Source of the DNA: a virus
Virus record (IMG/VR): IMGVR_UViG_3300036772_000211
Coordinates: 1 to 64,000 of that record
DNA length: 64,000 nt
Direction: 5' to 3' (one strand)
Shown: one piece after another, positions 38,978 to 47,475 of the stretch
Layout: each line of letters starts with the position of its first letter
How positions within the stretch are numbered: position 1 is the stretch's first letter
The notes under the pieces: model-generated
What the model was told of the DNA's origin: nothing
What the model saw: the letters and a program-made list of their open reading frames with translations, nothing else
Databases searched by the model: none
Program-made: the position numbers and the translations under genes

Positions 38978-39192
38978 AGCGCTCACAGGTAAAACGGAAG
39001 CGCTCGCAAGCGCAGCGCGAAGCGTTCGCGCTGCTGGCCGGCATCCCACTTGAGCAGCTGAACAAGCCGAAGACGAAGCGCGTCATCACCGTCTGGGAAA
39101 CGTGCCGCGTCTGCGCTGACCAGATGTACGGAGGCCCGCGCTGTTTCGAGCACAACCCCACGCCGGAGCAGCGTGAACGAGGTGCGGCATGA
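38974..39192 (+). CDS. Small basic protein with Cys pair, 72 aa
   Basis: ATG overlaps the previous stop. Lys/Arg-rich N terminus (KRSQVKRKRSQAQREAF), then CRVCADQMYGGPRCFEH, a C-x2-C...C-x2-H site. Likely DNA- or RNA-binding. Confidence 0.5.
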   Translation: MKRSQVKRKRSQAQREAFALLAGIPLEQLNKPKTKRVITVWETCRVCADQMYGGPRCFEHNPTPEQRERGAA

Positions 39193-39362
39193 AGACCTAC
39201 GTGGTACGCGTCGGTGACAAGTCAGCGCTGACGAACGCCGAGGACGAGGTGACCGCGGTCAAGCTCGCGCGTGCTCGCGGCCTGGTCGGCAGCCGGTACG
39301 AAGTGATCGACCACGACTGCAACGTCTGGATGGTCGACGTCAGCGAGGTGGGCAATGGCTGA
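39189..39362 (+). CDS. Small alpha/beta protein, 57 aa
   Basis: ATG overlaps the previous stop. KTYVVRVGDKSALTNAEDEVTAVKLARARG followed by YEVIDHDCNVWMVDV: strand-helix-strand. No family recognised. Confidence 0.5.
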   Translation: MKTYVVRVGDKSALTNAEDEVTAVKLARARGLVGSRYEVIDHDCNVWMVDVSEVGNG

Positions 39363-39711
39363 TCAGTGGCAGGAGCGAGCACGCCAGGCACAGGACGAGT
39401 TCGCGATGAAGATGCCGGGCAGCGAGTTCAACCAGATCATGGGCGGCGGTATGACGAGCACGTCTGGGTCACTGACTTACCCAATGCCGCCGCCGAAGCA
39501 GCTGGACGAGCGCATGGCTCACATCGTCGGCGACCTGATCACTGCACGCCAGGTGCTCGATCGCGTGCTCGGCACCAGCAAAGGTGAGCCAGCCAACGAG
39601 CCAGAAGGCATCGAGCGAGGGCTGGTATTCGCGGTCGACCAGGCTGGCCACCTGGCTCAGACCATCAACAAGCTCGCCCAGGAACTCGAAGCCAGGATTG
39701 GCAGACTGTGA
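39355..39711 (+). CDS. Small helical protein, possibly related to phage Acb-type or structural helpers, unassigned, 118 aa
   Basis: ATG 39355 overlaps the previous gene by 8 bp. Helices at ~1-30 and ~50-118, with a Gly/Ser/Pro-rich link (GGGMTSTSGSLTYPMPPP). The name is only a reminder that small helical early phage proteins can be counter-defence factors; nothing here shows that. Its stop is followed at once by the next ATG. Confidence 0.4.
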   Translation: MADQWQERARQAQDEFAMKMPGSEFNQIMGGGMTSTSGSLTYPMPPPKQLDERMAHIVGDLITARQVLDRVLGTSKGEPANEPEGIERGLVFAVDQAGHLAQTINKLAQELEARIGRL

Positions 39712-39836
39712 TGCCCGATCACACCGAGACAGTGCTGCGCAACATCGCCATCGGCACGGTTGTCTGGATGGCGCTCGCCTGCGTTGTGGCCGCGGCGTTC
39801 AGCTGGTGGGTGAAGGTGAGACGCTGGCGTGAGTGA
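39711..39836 (+). CDS. Single-span membrane peptide, 41 aa
   Basis: ATG shares a base with the previous stop. One hydrophobic helix (IAIGTVVWMALACVVAAAF) and a basic end (WVKVRRWRE), so the C terminus should face the cytoplasm. Unknown role. Confidence 0.5.
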   Translation: MPDHTETVLRNIAIGTVVWMALACVVAAAFSWWVKVRRWRE

Positions 39837-40125
39837 ACCAGGCGAGAAGGCATTTCTGGATCTGTTGCTGAGCAACCTGCCAGGCGACGTCAAGCACGCG
39901 ATGATGATCCTCGTTGATGACGACGGCAACATCGAGACTGCGGAAGCCAACCTCGGGCCGGAGAACATGATGCTGGTGTGCTTCAGCCTGGCGTGCTCCA
40001 TCGCACAGGATCTGAAGTCCAGCGGCAAGTATCCCGCGGACTATCCGACCGAACACCGCAACGGCAAGACCAAGCCGTTGCTCTACCTGCCGCCAGACCT
40101 GCAGAGAAAGCTGGATCAGCTGTGA
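39829..40125 (+). CDS. Hypothetical protein, 98 aa
   Basis: GTG start overlaps the previous gene by 8 bp. Front half acidic and helical with MMILVDDDGNIETAEANL, a strand and turn. Resembles small phage proteins of unknown role. Its stop overlaps the next GTG. Confidence 0.5.
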   Translation: MSEPGEKAFLDLLLSNLPGDVKHAMMILVDDDGNIETAEANLGPENMMLVCFSLACSIAQDLKSSGKYPADYPTEHRNGKTKPLLYLPPDLQRKLDQL

Positions 40126-40238
40126 CCCTCAAGCTCGTGCCGACCGTCAGGCGGCGACTGTCCAGATTGCGACGCCTCGGCGAGCACTCGTACTACGTCA
40201 ACCTGTGGACGCACACCGTCTACGTCTGGTGGCCATGA
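40122..40238 (+). CDS. Short basic peptide, 38 aa
   Basis: GTG start overlaps the previous stop (GTGA). Arg-rich helix (TVRRRLSRLRRLGEH) then an aromatic strand (YYVNLWTHTVYVWWP). Supported only by coupling. Confidence 0.4.
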   Translation: MTLKLVPTVRRRLSRLRRLGEHSYYVNLWTHTVYVWWP

Positions 40239-40462
40239 TGGACCCGAAAGACCCTCAGCGCCTGTTCAGTAACCGCACGCTGTGGCTCGATGCCGAGTCG
40301 ATGGAAGTCGCGCGCGATCGTTTTTGGAAGGCGTGGCTGTCGCGTACAGAGCATGCGCCTGAAGGCTGGCATCACGAGGTCTGGAACATCGCCTGGGCAG
40401 CTGGCATCAGCGCCTATCTGTACATGGCCGAAGGGAATTTAGGCCCTGATCCACAGCAGTGA
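40235..40462 (+). CDS. Small helical protein, 75 aa
   Basis: ATG 40235 (or 40238) overlaps the previous stop. Helical with several Trp (RFWKAWLSR; WNIAWAAGISAYLYMAEG). The helix pattern recalls the 37.4-kb gene. Last gene before the packaging genes. Confidence 0.45.
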   Translation: MMDPKDPQRLFSNRTLWLDAESMEVARDRFWKAWLSRTEHAPEGWHHEVWNIAWAAGISAYLYMAEGNLGPDPQQ

Positions 40463-40470
40463 CTGGCGCA

Positions 40471-40510
40471 GTCAGTCAAGCACGCGTAGACTTTGAGCGC
40501 GTGCCTGACC
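40471..40510 (+). repeat. Inverted repeat and TAGACT element before terminase
   Basis: TCAAGCACGCG (40476-40486) and CGCGTGCCTGA (40498-40508) pair with one mismatch around TAGACTTTGAG (TAGACT at 40487-40492). The right arm read backwards gives GTCAGGCACGC. The terminase start (GTG 40521) follows. It may stop the early transcript, start the late one, or bind a late activator. Confidence 0.55.
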
Positions 40511-40520
40511 CACGCTGACC

Positions 40521-40991
40521 GTGCCACGTGAACGCAAGCCTGCTCGCCACTACGATCCAGAGACGATCGCGACCGCGATCAGGCGCTACATGGCCGGCGA
40601 TTCCGCGGTGTCGATCGCTCGCGATCTGGGCGTCACACGCTTCGTCGTCCACGGGTGGATCAACCGTCACGACCCGGCGCACGCGCCGGTCCCGCGGCAG
40701 ATGTACCAGCGCAATGCCGAAGAGCTAGCGCAGCTGGTCTATGACACGGTCACCGAAACCCTCAACGCAATTAGAGCTAGAGCCATCGCGACTCGCTCGG
40801 TGGAGTGGATCACGGCACAATCGGCCAACGACCTTGCCCAGCTGGATGCTGCTCAGTGGGACAGAGTCATCCGCATGGTTCAGGCCCTCCGACCTCGCCC
40901 GGCAAGTGACGAAGAAGCCGGTGATGCCGCGGACGCCTCAGACGACGAACCTGCGGTTCATCGAAACGGAACCGTGGACACCACCGACTGA
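40521..40991 (+). CDS. terS: Terminase small subunit, 156 aa
   Basis: GTG start. HTH near residues 18-50 (AIRRYMAGDSAVSIARDLGVTRFVVHGWINR), a helical oligomerisation part (~60-120), and an acidic tail. It recognises phage DNA for packaging. It overlaps the large subunit frame by 68 bp. Call rests on HTH, size and position. Confidence 0.7.
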   Translation: MPRERKPARHYDPETIATAIRRYMAGDSAVSIARDLGVTRFVVHGWINRHDPAHAPVPRQMYQRNAEELAQLVYDTVTETLNAIRARAIATRSVEWITAQSANDLAQLDAAQWDRVIRMVQALRPRPASDEEAGDAADASDDEPAVHRNGTVDTTD

Positions 40992-42597
40992 CGCGCACCC
41001 AGGCTGCAGCCTGTTCGAGTTCATCAAGCAAGCCTGGCGCATCCTCGAACCAGCCGAGCCGTTTGTCGACAACTGGCACCTCCACGAGTTCGTAGAGCAC
41101 GCCGAAGCCGTCAGCACTAGCAAGCTGGCCGAGTCCAGCCTGCTGATCAACACGCCACCAGGCACGTCGAAATCGCTGTTCTGGGCCGTGTTCTGGCCAG
41201 CCTGGGAATGGACCTGGGCGCCATGGACGAGATGGCTGACGATGTCCTACGACGAGGGCCTGGCGCTGCGCGACGCGGTCAGGTGCCGTCGGCTGATGCA
41301 GACGCAGTGGTATCGCCAGGTGGCCATGAGCGAGCCGTGGGAGTTCGTCGGCGACCAGAACGTCAAGGGTAACTACGTCAACGATCGCACGGGCTGGCGC
41401 ATCGCCACCTCGATCAAGGGCGCCGTCACCGGCAACCACGCGCACCGCGTCATGGTCGATGACCCGCACAACGTCAAGAAAGCTGAGTCGGACGCCGAGC
41501 GCGAGAACACGCTGAGCATCTGGCGTGAAGCTATCCCGAGCCGCGTGCTGCCAACTGGCACCCGCGTGATGATCGGCCAGCGCACCCACGAGCTTGACGC
41601 GACCGCGGACTGGCTCGATCGCGAGAAGAGCGACATCCATCACATCGAACTCAAGATGGAGCACGAGGTGCCGAAAGGGGGTGGTCAACCTGAGCGAGCA
41701 TCCAGTGAACTGCGTCTGTCAGATGTGCACGATGATTCGCCCGCAGTCTCTGTGGCCGGCTGGTGCTCGCTGACCAGCCGGCCACATGACCCCAGAGCGA
41801 AAGAGGGCGACCTGCTGGTGCCCGACCGCTACCCGCGGTCAGTGCTTGAGAGGCGCAAGATCGAGCTAGGCCCGTACGCGTACTCGGCGCAGTACCAGCA
41901 GGCACCTACGCCGCGCGCCGGCATGGTTGTCGACCCCAGCTGGATCGTCCAGTCGCCCGAGCAAATGGACCTGAGCCACTTCGATCTGGTGATGGTCTGG
42001 GATCTCAACTACTCCAGCCGCGACGCCAGCGACTGGACGGTAGGCATGATGGCCGCGGTCGAACGCGTGCCCGACCTGCCGAAGATCCACATCGTCGGCA
42101 TCTACCGCGACCACCTGTCGTCAGAGATGCACGACAAGGTCATCGCCGATCAGATCGTGCTCTACAAGCCGCTGATGGTCGGCATCGAGAAGCGCGCCTT
42201 CGAGAAACAAGGCGCGACCCAGGATCTGATGCGCCAGGTGATGCTGCGCCTCGATCGAGCGCGCGTCACGACGAGCCTTGAACCTGTCGACGCCGACGAG
42301 GACAAGGTCGCCAGGGCCATGATCATCCCTGGCCGCGCCAAGGCTGGCCTGATCACCGCGGACAAGCGCGCAGCCTGGTGGAGCGCGTTCAGCCGCGAGC
42401 TATCGAGCTTCCCGAAAGGCGCCAACGATGATCAGGTCGACTGCCTGGCGCATCTGGTGCGCCTGGTCGTGGAGAAGCTCTCGCGTGTGCGTAGCCAGCG
42501 GGCGCTGCTCGGCAAGAGCGCGCACATGCAGATCGTTGCCTCAGTGCCGCCGCCCAAGCGTGAGGGCTGGCAGACGATGGTGGATTCAGTCAGGTGA
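40924..42597 (+). CDS. terL: Terminase large subunit, 557 aa
   Basis: ATG 40924 chosen (GTG 40921 possible). ATPase: Walker A LINTPPGTSKSL near residues 76-87 and Walker B HRVMVDDPHN near 175-184, coupling motif soon after. Nuclease: DLVMVWDLNYSSRDASDWT near 353-371, GIEKRAF near 420, and NDDQVD near 500, giving the RNase H-like acidic set. It pumps and cuts phage DNA into the head. Overlap with terS is in another frame. Confidence 0.9.
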   Translation: MPRTPQTTNLRFIETEPWTPPTDAHPGCSLFEFIKQAWRILEPAEPFVDNWHLHEFVEHAEAVSTSKLAESSLLINTPPGTSKSLFWAVFWPAWEWTWAPWTRWLTMSYDEGLALRDAVRCRRLMQTQWYRQVAMSEPWEFVGDQNVKGNYVNDRTGWRIATSIKGAVTGNHAHRVMVDDPHNVKKAESDAERENTLSIWREAIPSRVLPTGTRVMIGQRTHELDATADWLDREKSDIHHIELKMEHEVPKGGGQPERASSELRLSDVHDDSPAVSVAGWCSLTSRPHDPRAKEGDLLVPDRYPRSVLERRKIELGPYAYSAQYQQAPTPRAGMVVDPSWIVQSPEQMDLSHFDLVMVWDLNYSSRDASDWTVGMMAAVERVPDLPKIHIVGIYRDHLSSEMHDKVIADQIVLYKPLMVGIEKRAFEKQGATQDLMRQVMLRLDRARVTTSLEPVDADEDKVARAMIIPGRAKAGLITADKRAAWWSAFSRELSSFPKGANDDQVDCLAHLVRLVVEKLSRVRSQRALLGKSAHMQIVASVPPPKREGWQTMVDSVR

Positions 42598-42848
42598 GTG
42601 CGATCGAGTTCGAGGTGTTGTACTGCGACGGGCAGCGCGAGGTGGAAATCCAGGGCGACTGGCCTCAGCAGACGTCGATCAGTATCGGACTGCTAGAGGT
42701 ATCTGATCCAGGCATCCTGCGTCGCGAAGACGACAAGATCACCATCGACGTCGACAACGCTGCGGCCACGTATCGCATCATCGGCGAAGACCAGTCGCTG
42801 CCATGCGTGCAGTGCGAACTGATCCAGGGCGCGGTGCATGGCAGCTGA
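42594..42848 (+). CDS. Small beta-rich protein between terminase and portal, 84 aa
   Basis: GTG start overlaps the terminase stop (GTGA) and its end overlaps the portal by 11 bp. Strand-rich and acidic (EFEVLYCDGQREVEIQGDW; DDKITIDVDNAAATYRI). Unknown; may help head assembly. Confidence 0.5.
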   Translation: MSAIEFEVLYCDGQREVEIQGDWPQQTSISIGLLEVSDPGILRREDDKITIDVDNAAATYRIIGEDQSLPCVQCELIQGAVHGS

Positions 42849-45018
42849 TCCACGCCAGGACACGACTGCCAACGGTCAGCGCTTCAACCTGGCCGATTAC
42901 TGGTCGCAGCACTATGAGCGCTTCAGAGATTCGCGTGAACGCGTGCGGTTGTGCGCGCTGCTGCGTCGCGGTGAGGACCAGCCGGCTGTGCCGAGCGACA
43001 TGGACTCGGCAGACGCGTTCCGCATCCAGACGCCGATGGCGCCGAAGCTCGTGCAGGACGTCATGCAGAACTTCACCGCGAAGCTGCCAGACATCAAGCG
43101 CAACAGTGGGCCCGGGCCGATGGCCGAGCGCACCGCGGAGAAGATCGAGCACTTCCTGGGCCAGTCGGGCAAAGCCGGCGCGCTTGGCGAGCTACGCAGC
43201 GGCGGCGAGGAAATCTGGGAGAGCCTGGTTGCGCACAGCGCTGAGGGCGAGTACGGCATGCTGGTCGTCCCGCGCGCAGCGCACTGGTCGGGCTTGCTCG
43301 ATTTCACCGAGCCCGATCCTGACAACCCCGAGGGGCCAGGCAAGGTCCAGCCGTTCTTCCAGCGTGACGCCAGCGGCAACTCGCCCGAAGACATTCTGTA
43401 CGCCAACCCGCACGAACCCGAGTTCGACTTCCAGATAGACGATCGGAAGAGTGCCGACGCGTACTATGCTTATGCTCGCGACGCCAAAGCGCGCCGTCTG
43501 CCGATCGTGGCTGTGGTTCTGGCCCCTGACGTGTGCCTGCCGATCGGGCTGGACCCAGCCACGGGACGCGTGGATGCGCTGCTGGTGCGTACCGTCCGCA
43601 GCGCTCGCTCGCTGAACCGCGACGGCTTCCACTGGGTGATGCTGGGTGCCGGCGACGCGCCGACCGACCAGAGCCGCAGCTGGATGGAGACGTCAGTGCT
43701 CCGCGGCCTCGATCAGCGCCTGTTGCTGTACGAACTCTGGGTGCCTGGTGGCGTCTACTACCAGATCGGCAGCGTGCCGCCGAAAGGCCAGGAACCTGTC
43801 GGCTACCCGACCAGCTTCGCGGTCTACAAGCGCGACGGCAGCATCATCGACAGGCACGAGGCGTTCGTCAACCTCGAAGCCGAGTACGGCATCACTGACG
43901 TGCCAGGCGGCTACTTCTACGGTTGCCACTGGGCCGCTGAACTCGATCCCGACAAGAAGGGCTACCCGCTGCTCTGGACGTACCGCTCGATCATCAAGGG
44001 CCTGAACCAGACGGTCAGCGCCGACGTGGCGCACATGTACAACGTGGCCTACGGCGGCTGGCTCATTGACCCGACCGGCATCGACCCGAAGTTCTGGACG
44101 GAGAACGGCAGGCCGATGTCGGTCAGGATCAAGCGTGGCGAGGTCACGTATGTTGCAGGCAAGCCTGTCCCTGCGGTTCATCCTGGCGTGAACAAGGACA
44201 CCAGCGCGTTTATCACCTTCGCGCTCAGCCAGCTGGGATCGACCTCGCCCCCAGGCCCAGGCTCGCAAGCTGGGGCCGGTCCTGTCGCGATGGGCGTGGC
44301 GCAGGTCAACAGCGAGTACGCTCAGGCGCAGATCCTGGCCGGCGCGGTCAGGGGCTACAAGCGCTGCGCCGAGATCGTGCTGGAGATCACCGCGGCACTC
44401 AGCGAACGACTCGGCGAGCCGATCCCCGTCTACACGCGCATCGACCGCGATGGCAAGCGCCACGACCTGCTCGAACTGTCCAGCAAGGACATCAACAGCG
44501 ACTACGGCGTCGACGTCGTGTTCCCGACCAAGAAGGGCAGCAACGTCCCGCTGGCGCAGGCTGGCTACCAGTGGATGCAGGGTCAGAATCCGGCGATCAG
44601 CCACTACACCTGGCTCAGCGATATGTGGGGCGAAGAGTTCCCCGAGGAGGAGATCGACAAGATCAACGTCGAGAAGGCGCTCAATTCACCTGAAGGCCAG
44701 AAGCTGGTCTGGGACATCGCATCGAAGATCAGCGGCGATCGCGAGATGGCCAAGATCGCCAAGCTGCAGCAGGCAGGTCAGATGACGCTCGGCGGCACGC
44801 CCACCGCGCTGCTGCCGCCCAGACCACCCGTCTCAGGAGGCGTGGGACCAGCCGGGACGCCAGCCCCGGGAACCGCGGGCGTCCAGGCCGGCAACCCGGC
44901 CATCTCCAGCCTGGGTGGCCAGATGAACGCGACGATGGGCAACGGAATCCAGAGCGACATCATGCAGCAGACCGGCCAGGGCGCCGCGCTCGCGCCGAAC
45001 GGCGCCATAGGAGGGTAG
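42838..45018 (+). CDS. Portal protein, 726 aa
   Basis: Starts within the previous gene's end. Helical front (~10-90), central beta/alpha region with RDAKARRLPIVAVVLAPDV and YRSIIKGLNQTVSADVAHMYNVAYGG (the helix entering the channel), helical wing, then a Pro/Gly-rich C-terminal tail from ~640. Length is close to that of P22- and N4-type portals. It forms the DNA gate of the head. Directly after terminase, as usual. Confidence 0.8.
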   Translation: MAADPRQDTTANGQRFNLADYWSQHYERFRDSRERVRLCALLRRGEDQPAVPSDMDSADAFRIQTPMAPKLVQDVMQNFTAKLPDIKRNSGPGPMAERTAEKIEHFLGQSGKAGALGELRSGGEEIWESLVAHSAEGEYGMLVVPRAAHWSGLLDFTEPDPDNPEGPGKVQPFFQRDASGNSPEDILYANPHEPEFDFQIDDRKSADAYYAYARDAKARRLPIVAVVLAPDVCLPIGLDPATGRVDALLVRTVRSARSLNRDGFHWVMLGAGDAPTDQSRSWMETSVLRGLDQRLLLYELWVPGGVYYQIGSVPPKGQEPVGYPTSFAVYKRDGSIIDRHEAFVNLEAEYGITDVPGGYFYGCHWAAELDPDKKGYPLLWTYRSIIKGLNQTVSADVAHMYNVAYGGWLIDPTGIDPKFWTENGRPMSVRIKRGEVTYVAGKPVPAVHPGVNKDTSAFITFALSQLGSTSPPGPGSQAGAGPVAMGVAQVNSEYAQAQILAGAVRGYKRCAEIVLEITAALSERLGEPIPVYTRIDRDGKRHDLLELSSKDINSDYGVDVVFPTKKGSNVPLAQAGYQWMQGQNPAISHYTWLSDMWGEEFPEEEIDKINVEKALNSPEGQKLVWDIASKISGDREMAKIAKLQQAGQMTLGGTPTALLPPRPPVSGGVGPAGTPAPGTAGVQAGNPAISSLGGQMNATMGNGIQSDIMQQTGQGAALAPNGAIGG

Positions 45019-45019
45019 A

Positions 45020-45511
45020 TTGCCAACCGAACTCGACAACATTCTCGCCCCGCCGTTCGAGGCGAACCCGATGGACGTGCGCGTCTGGAATGACGATGGC
45101 AACGGCGGCGGTCAGCGCCAGATGGGCAACATCGTCGGCACGCTGCTGGCCAGCGGTGTGCGCACGACCAACACCAACGGCCTCGCGATGGTCAACCCCA
45201 ACCATCGCGGCCTGGTCCTGTACGCCAACGTCACCGCGTTCAGCGGCACCACGCCGACACTGCAGTTCCGCATCAACTCGATCGACCCGATCACGGGCAC
45301 CCCGCAAATCCTCTGGCTGCCGGTAGCTGTTGCAGCCGCGGCTGGCGAGTTCGTCTGGATCATGTACCCCGGCTACACCACGGCCCTGACCGGCGCGGTG
45401 AACACAGTCGTGGCTAGTGGCGTGCTTACCCGCACTTGGAGCGTCGACTTCGTTATTGGCGGCACAACGCCGAGTACCACCTTCAGCCTGGGTTACAGCC
45501 TGCTTCTCTGA
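45020..45511 (+). CDS. Small virion protein, 163 aa
   Basis: TTG start with GGAGG upstream, one base after the portal stop. Beta-rich, Thr/Gly/Asn-rich (HRGLVLYANVTAFSGTTPTL), ending in a strand (FSLGYSLLL). Looks like a decoration or jelly-roll head protein. No family assigned. Confidence 0.5.
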   Translation: MPTELDNILAPPFEANPMDVRVWNDDGNGGGQRQMGNIVGTLLASGVRTTNTNGLAMVNPNHRGLVLYANVTAFSGTTPTLQFRINSIDPITGTPQILWLPVAVAAAAGEFVWIMYPGYTTALTGAVNTVVASGVLTRTWSVDFVIGGTTPSTTFSLGYSLLL

Positions 45512-45522
45512 GGAGGTTCATT

Positions 45523-45759
45523 ATGGTCGTAGTCAAAAGCATCGACGTCGTTTCACACCCCGTCTTCGCTATCTGCCAGCTGGACACGGGCAAGACCTGC
45601 AAATTCCCGAAGGTCAAGCCGACGGGCGCCAGCGACGCCAGCGATGCCGCGTGGCAGACGCGCTTCCAGACCGAACTCGTCAACGCCATCGGCGCGGTCA
45701 TGATCAGCGGTAGCGGCAGCAACAAGAACGCCACTCATCACCTCGCCGGCCTGGCGTGA
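45523..45759 (+). CDS. Small hypothetical virion-region protein, 78 aa
   Basis: ATG 45523 with strong AGGAGG (45511-45516). Beta front (VKSIDVVSHPVFAICQLD) and helical back. Overlaps the next GTG. Unknown function. Confidence 0.55.
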   Translation: MVVVKSIDVVSHPVFAICQLDTGKTCKFPKVKPTGASDASDAAWQTRFQTELVNAIGAVMISGSGSNKNATHHLAGLA

Positions 45760-46121
45760 GCCACGAGGAACAGGTTCTCCAAGAGCTTCGGCTGATCCGT
45801 CAGTCGATGCACCGTCCGCCGATGCGGCACGGTTGGCTGAAGCTGTTCGTCCACGACCTCGAATACAACCCGCAGACCCAGTACAAGGTGCATCTCTATG
45901 CCGCGTACTTCTGGGTCATCAACGCCATTGCGGTGACGATTGCGCTGTTCGCGTTCCCCGATCAGTGGAACATGATCGCCGTCTTCTACGTCGCGCTCGT
46001 GTCGCTGTACGCCAACTTCGCGACGGACTACGGCGCGATGAGCGCAACGCTGGCCGCGATGGGACAGATGCCGCTGCCCGAGATTCCAGTCGAGGCCCAC
46101 GTCAATGAGCCCTCTCAGTAA
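45756..46121 (+). CDS. Membrane protein, two spans, 121 aa
   Basis: GTG start overlaps the previous stop. Two hydrophobic helices (about 48-68 and 72-90: AAYFWVINAIAVTIALFAF and MIAVFYVALVSLYANF). Located inside the head gene cluster, so it may act at infection rather than lysis. Unknown. Confidence 0.5.
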   Translation: MSHEEQVLQELRLIRQSMHRPPMRHGWLKLFVHDLEYNPQTQYKVHLYAAYFWVINAIAVTIALFAFPDQWNMIAVFYVALVSLYANFATDYGAMSATLAAMGQMPLPEIPVEAHVNEPSQ

Positions 46122-46278
46122 GAAGGGGGCCAAGATCCTCGACGCCATGACCAAGGAGTACGGCGACGAGAAGAAAGCCAAGTCAGTCATGTACGGCAGC
46201 ATCAGCGAGGGACGCATTACAGGGGCTGACCCCACATTCGAGAAGCGCATGAAGGCGCGCAAGTCTAAGAAAGGCTGA
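46105..46278 (+). CDS. Small basic protein, 57 aa
   Basis: ATG 46105 overlaps the previous gene by 17 bp. Lys-rich, helical (KKGAKILDAMTKEYGDEKKAKSVMY; ending RMKARKSKKG). This is the common phage head-region 'K-rich KSVFYAS'-type small protein. Role unknown. Confidence 0.5.
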   Translation: MSPLSKKGAKILDAMTKEYGDEKKAKSVMYGSISEGRITGADPTFEKRMKARKSKKG

Positions 46279-46281
46279 GCG

Positions 46282-46758
46282 ATGGCAAATCTCACAGCGG
46301 CCAGTCGGAACAAGTTGAAGTCCAGCCAGTTCGCTCTGCCAGGGAAGGGCGAAGGCGAAGGCGGCAAAGGATCGGGTAGCTATCCGATTCCAGACGAGGA
46401 GCACGCCAGAGCGGCTCTGAGTCTGGCGCATAACGCTGGCCCCGCGGGCGAAGCCAAGATCCGCGCTAAGGTCGCGGCGAAGTTTCCAGGCATCAAGGTG
46501 AGCGGCGCCAAGCACAAGCCGACGCACGGCTCGGGCAAGCTGACCGCGATGGGCTCCAAGACGCTCGGCGCGCTGCAGGATAAGCACGGCGCTGACGAAG
46601 GCAAGAAGCGCTTCCACGCCGCGATGGACAGCGGCAAGCTCGATAAGGGACGCATGATGAGCGCGGCCGAGGACGAGGCCGAAGACAAGAAAGCCGGCAT
46701 CAAGGAAGGCTCGGCCAAGGACAAGGCCCTCGACAAAAAGCGCGGGGTGAAGGACTAG
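46282..46758 (+). CDS. Lys/Ala-rich protein with head-gene motif, 158 aa
   Basis: ATG 46282. SSQFALPGKGEGEGGKGSGS, then YPIPDEEHARAALSLAHNAG and KIRAKVAAKFPGI form a motif I know from phage head-region proteins. The rest is charged and helical. May bind DNA inside the head. No enzymatic features. Confidence 0.55.
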   Translation: MANLTAASRNKLKSSQFALPGKGEGEGGKGSGSYPIPDEEHARAALSLAHNAGPAGEAKIRAKVAAKFPGIKVSGAKHKPTHGSGKLTAMGSKTLGALQDKHGADEGKKRFHAAMDSGKLDKGRMMSAAEDEAEDKKAGIKEGSAKDKALDKKRGVKD

Positions 46759-46761
46759 CGC

Positions 46762-47475
46762 ATGCTTCCCCCGCAGCCTGCTCAGCTGGGGCCGGCGAAT
46801 CCACCCGTTCCTGCAGTTGCCGCCAGCCCTGGCGCTGCGGGAGCTATGCCACCTCCCCCCGGTGCGGGTGGTGCGCCGGCCCCGCCTCCCGCGGCACCGA
46901 TGCAGCCTGGTCCGAACACATCAGCGACGATCCCGACGGGTATTCCGCAACCACCTGTGCAGCCGCCGGTGCCCGCCGGCCCACTGCCCCCGATTCAGCG
47001 CACCATGCCGCCGCAGGAAGGTGTGACCGCGGAGAACGCCCAGAACCCGTTCGAGCGCGTGGCCGCGCTGGTCGTGGATCAGGCCCAGAACCTGGCGCAG
47101 CGGCTGTCGGCCAACCTGAGTGAAGCTCCCGCGAACTCGCGCGAGCTTTCGCCTGACGAAATCAAAGCCATGTGGTACTACTCGCCGACTGGCCAGACGC
47201 CGACGCAGGCTGACGCCACGTTCTGGCAGGTCCACGATCAGGTTCTGGCGCAGACCGGAGATCCCAACCAGGCCGAGACGCAGGCGATGAAAGCCTCGTA
47301 CCCGTACCGTCCGACCCTGGCCCTGGTCGGCGCTGCCAATGCCGAGAAGCAGGTCCAGATGGCTGAGTACCTGCGCAAGAGCATCGACGGCGACCAGGCG
47401 CCCGATTCGGCACAAACGGGCTTCGACGCCGCGATGCATAGCACCGCGGTCAGGAACGCGAACGGGAGTGTCTGA
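46762..47475 (+). CDS. Pro-rich virion protein, 237 aa
   Basis: ATG 46762. First ~80 residues are Pro/Ala/Gly-rich and disordered; the rest is helical (FERVAALVVDQAQNLAQRL; PNQAETQAMKAS). Stop overlaps the next ATG. Likely an internal or linker head protein. Confidence 0.5.
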   Translation: MLPPQPAQLGPANPPVPAVAASPGAAGAMPPPPGAGGAPAPPPAAPMQPGPNTSATIPTGIPQPPVQPPVPAGPLPPIQRTMPPQEGVTAENAQNPFERVAALVVDQAQNLAQRLSANLSEAPANSRELSPDEIKAMWYYSPTGQTPTQADATFWQVHDQVLAQTGDPNQAETQAMKASYPYRPTLALVGAANAEKQVQMAEYLRKSIDGDQAPDSAQTGFDAAMHSTAVRNANGSV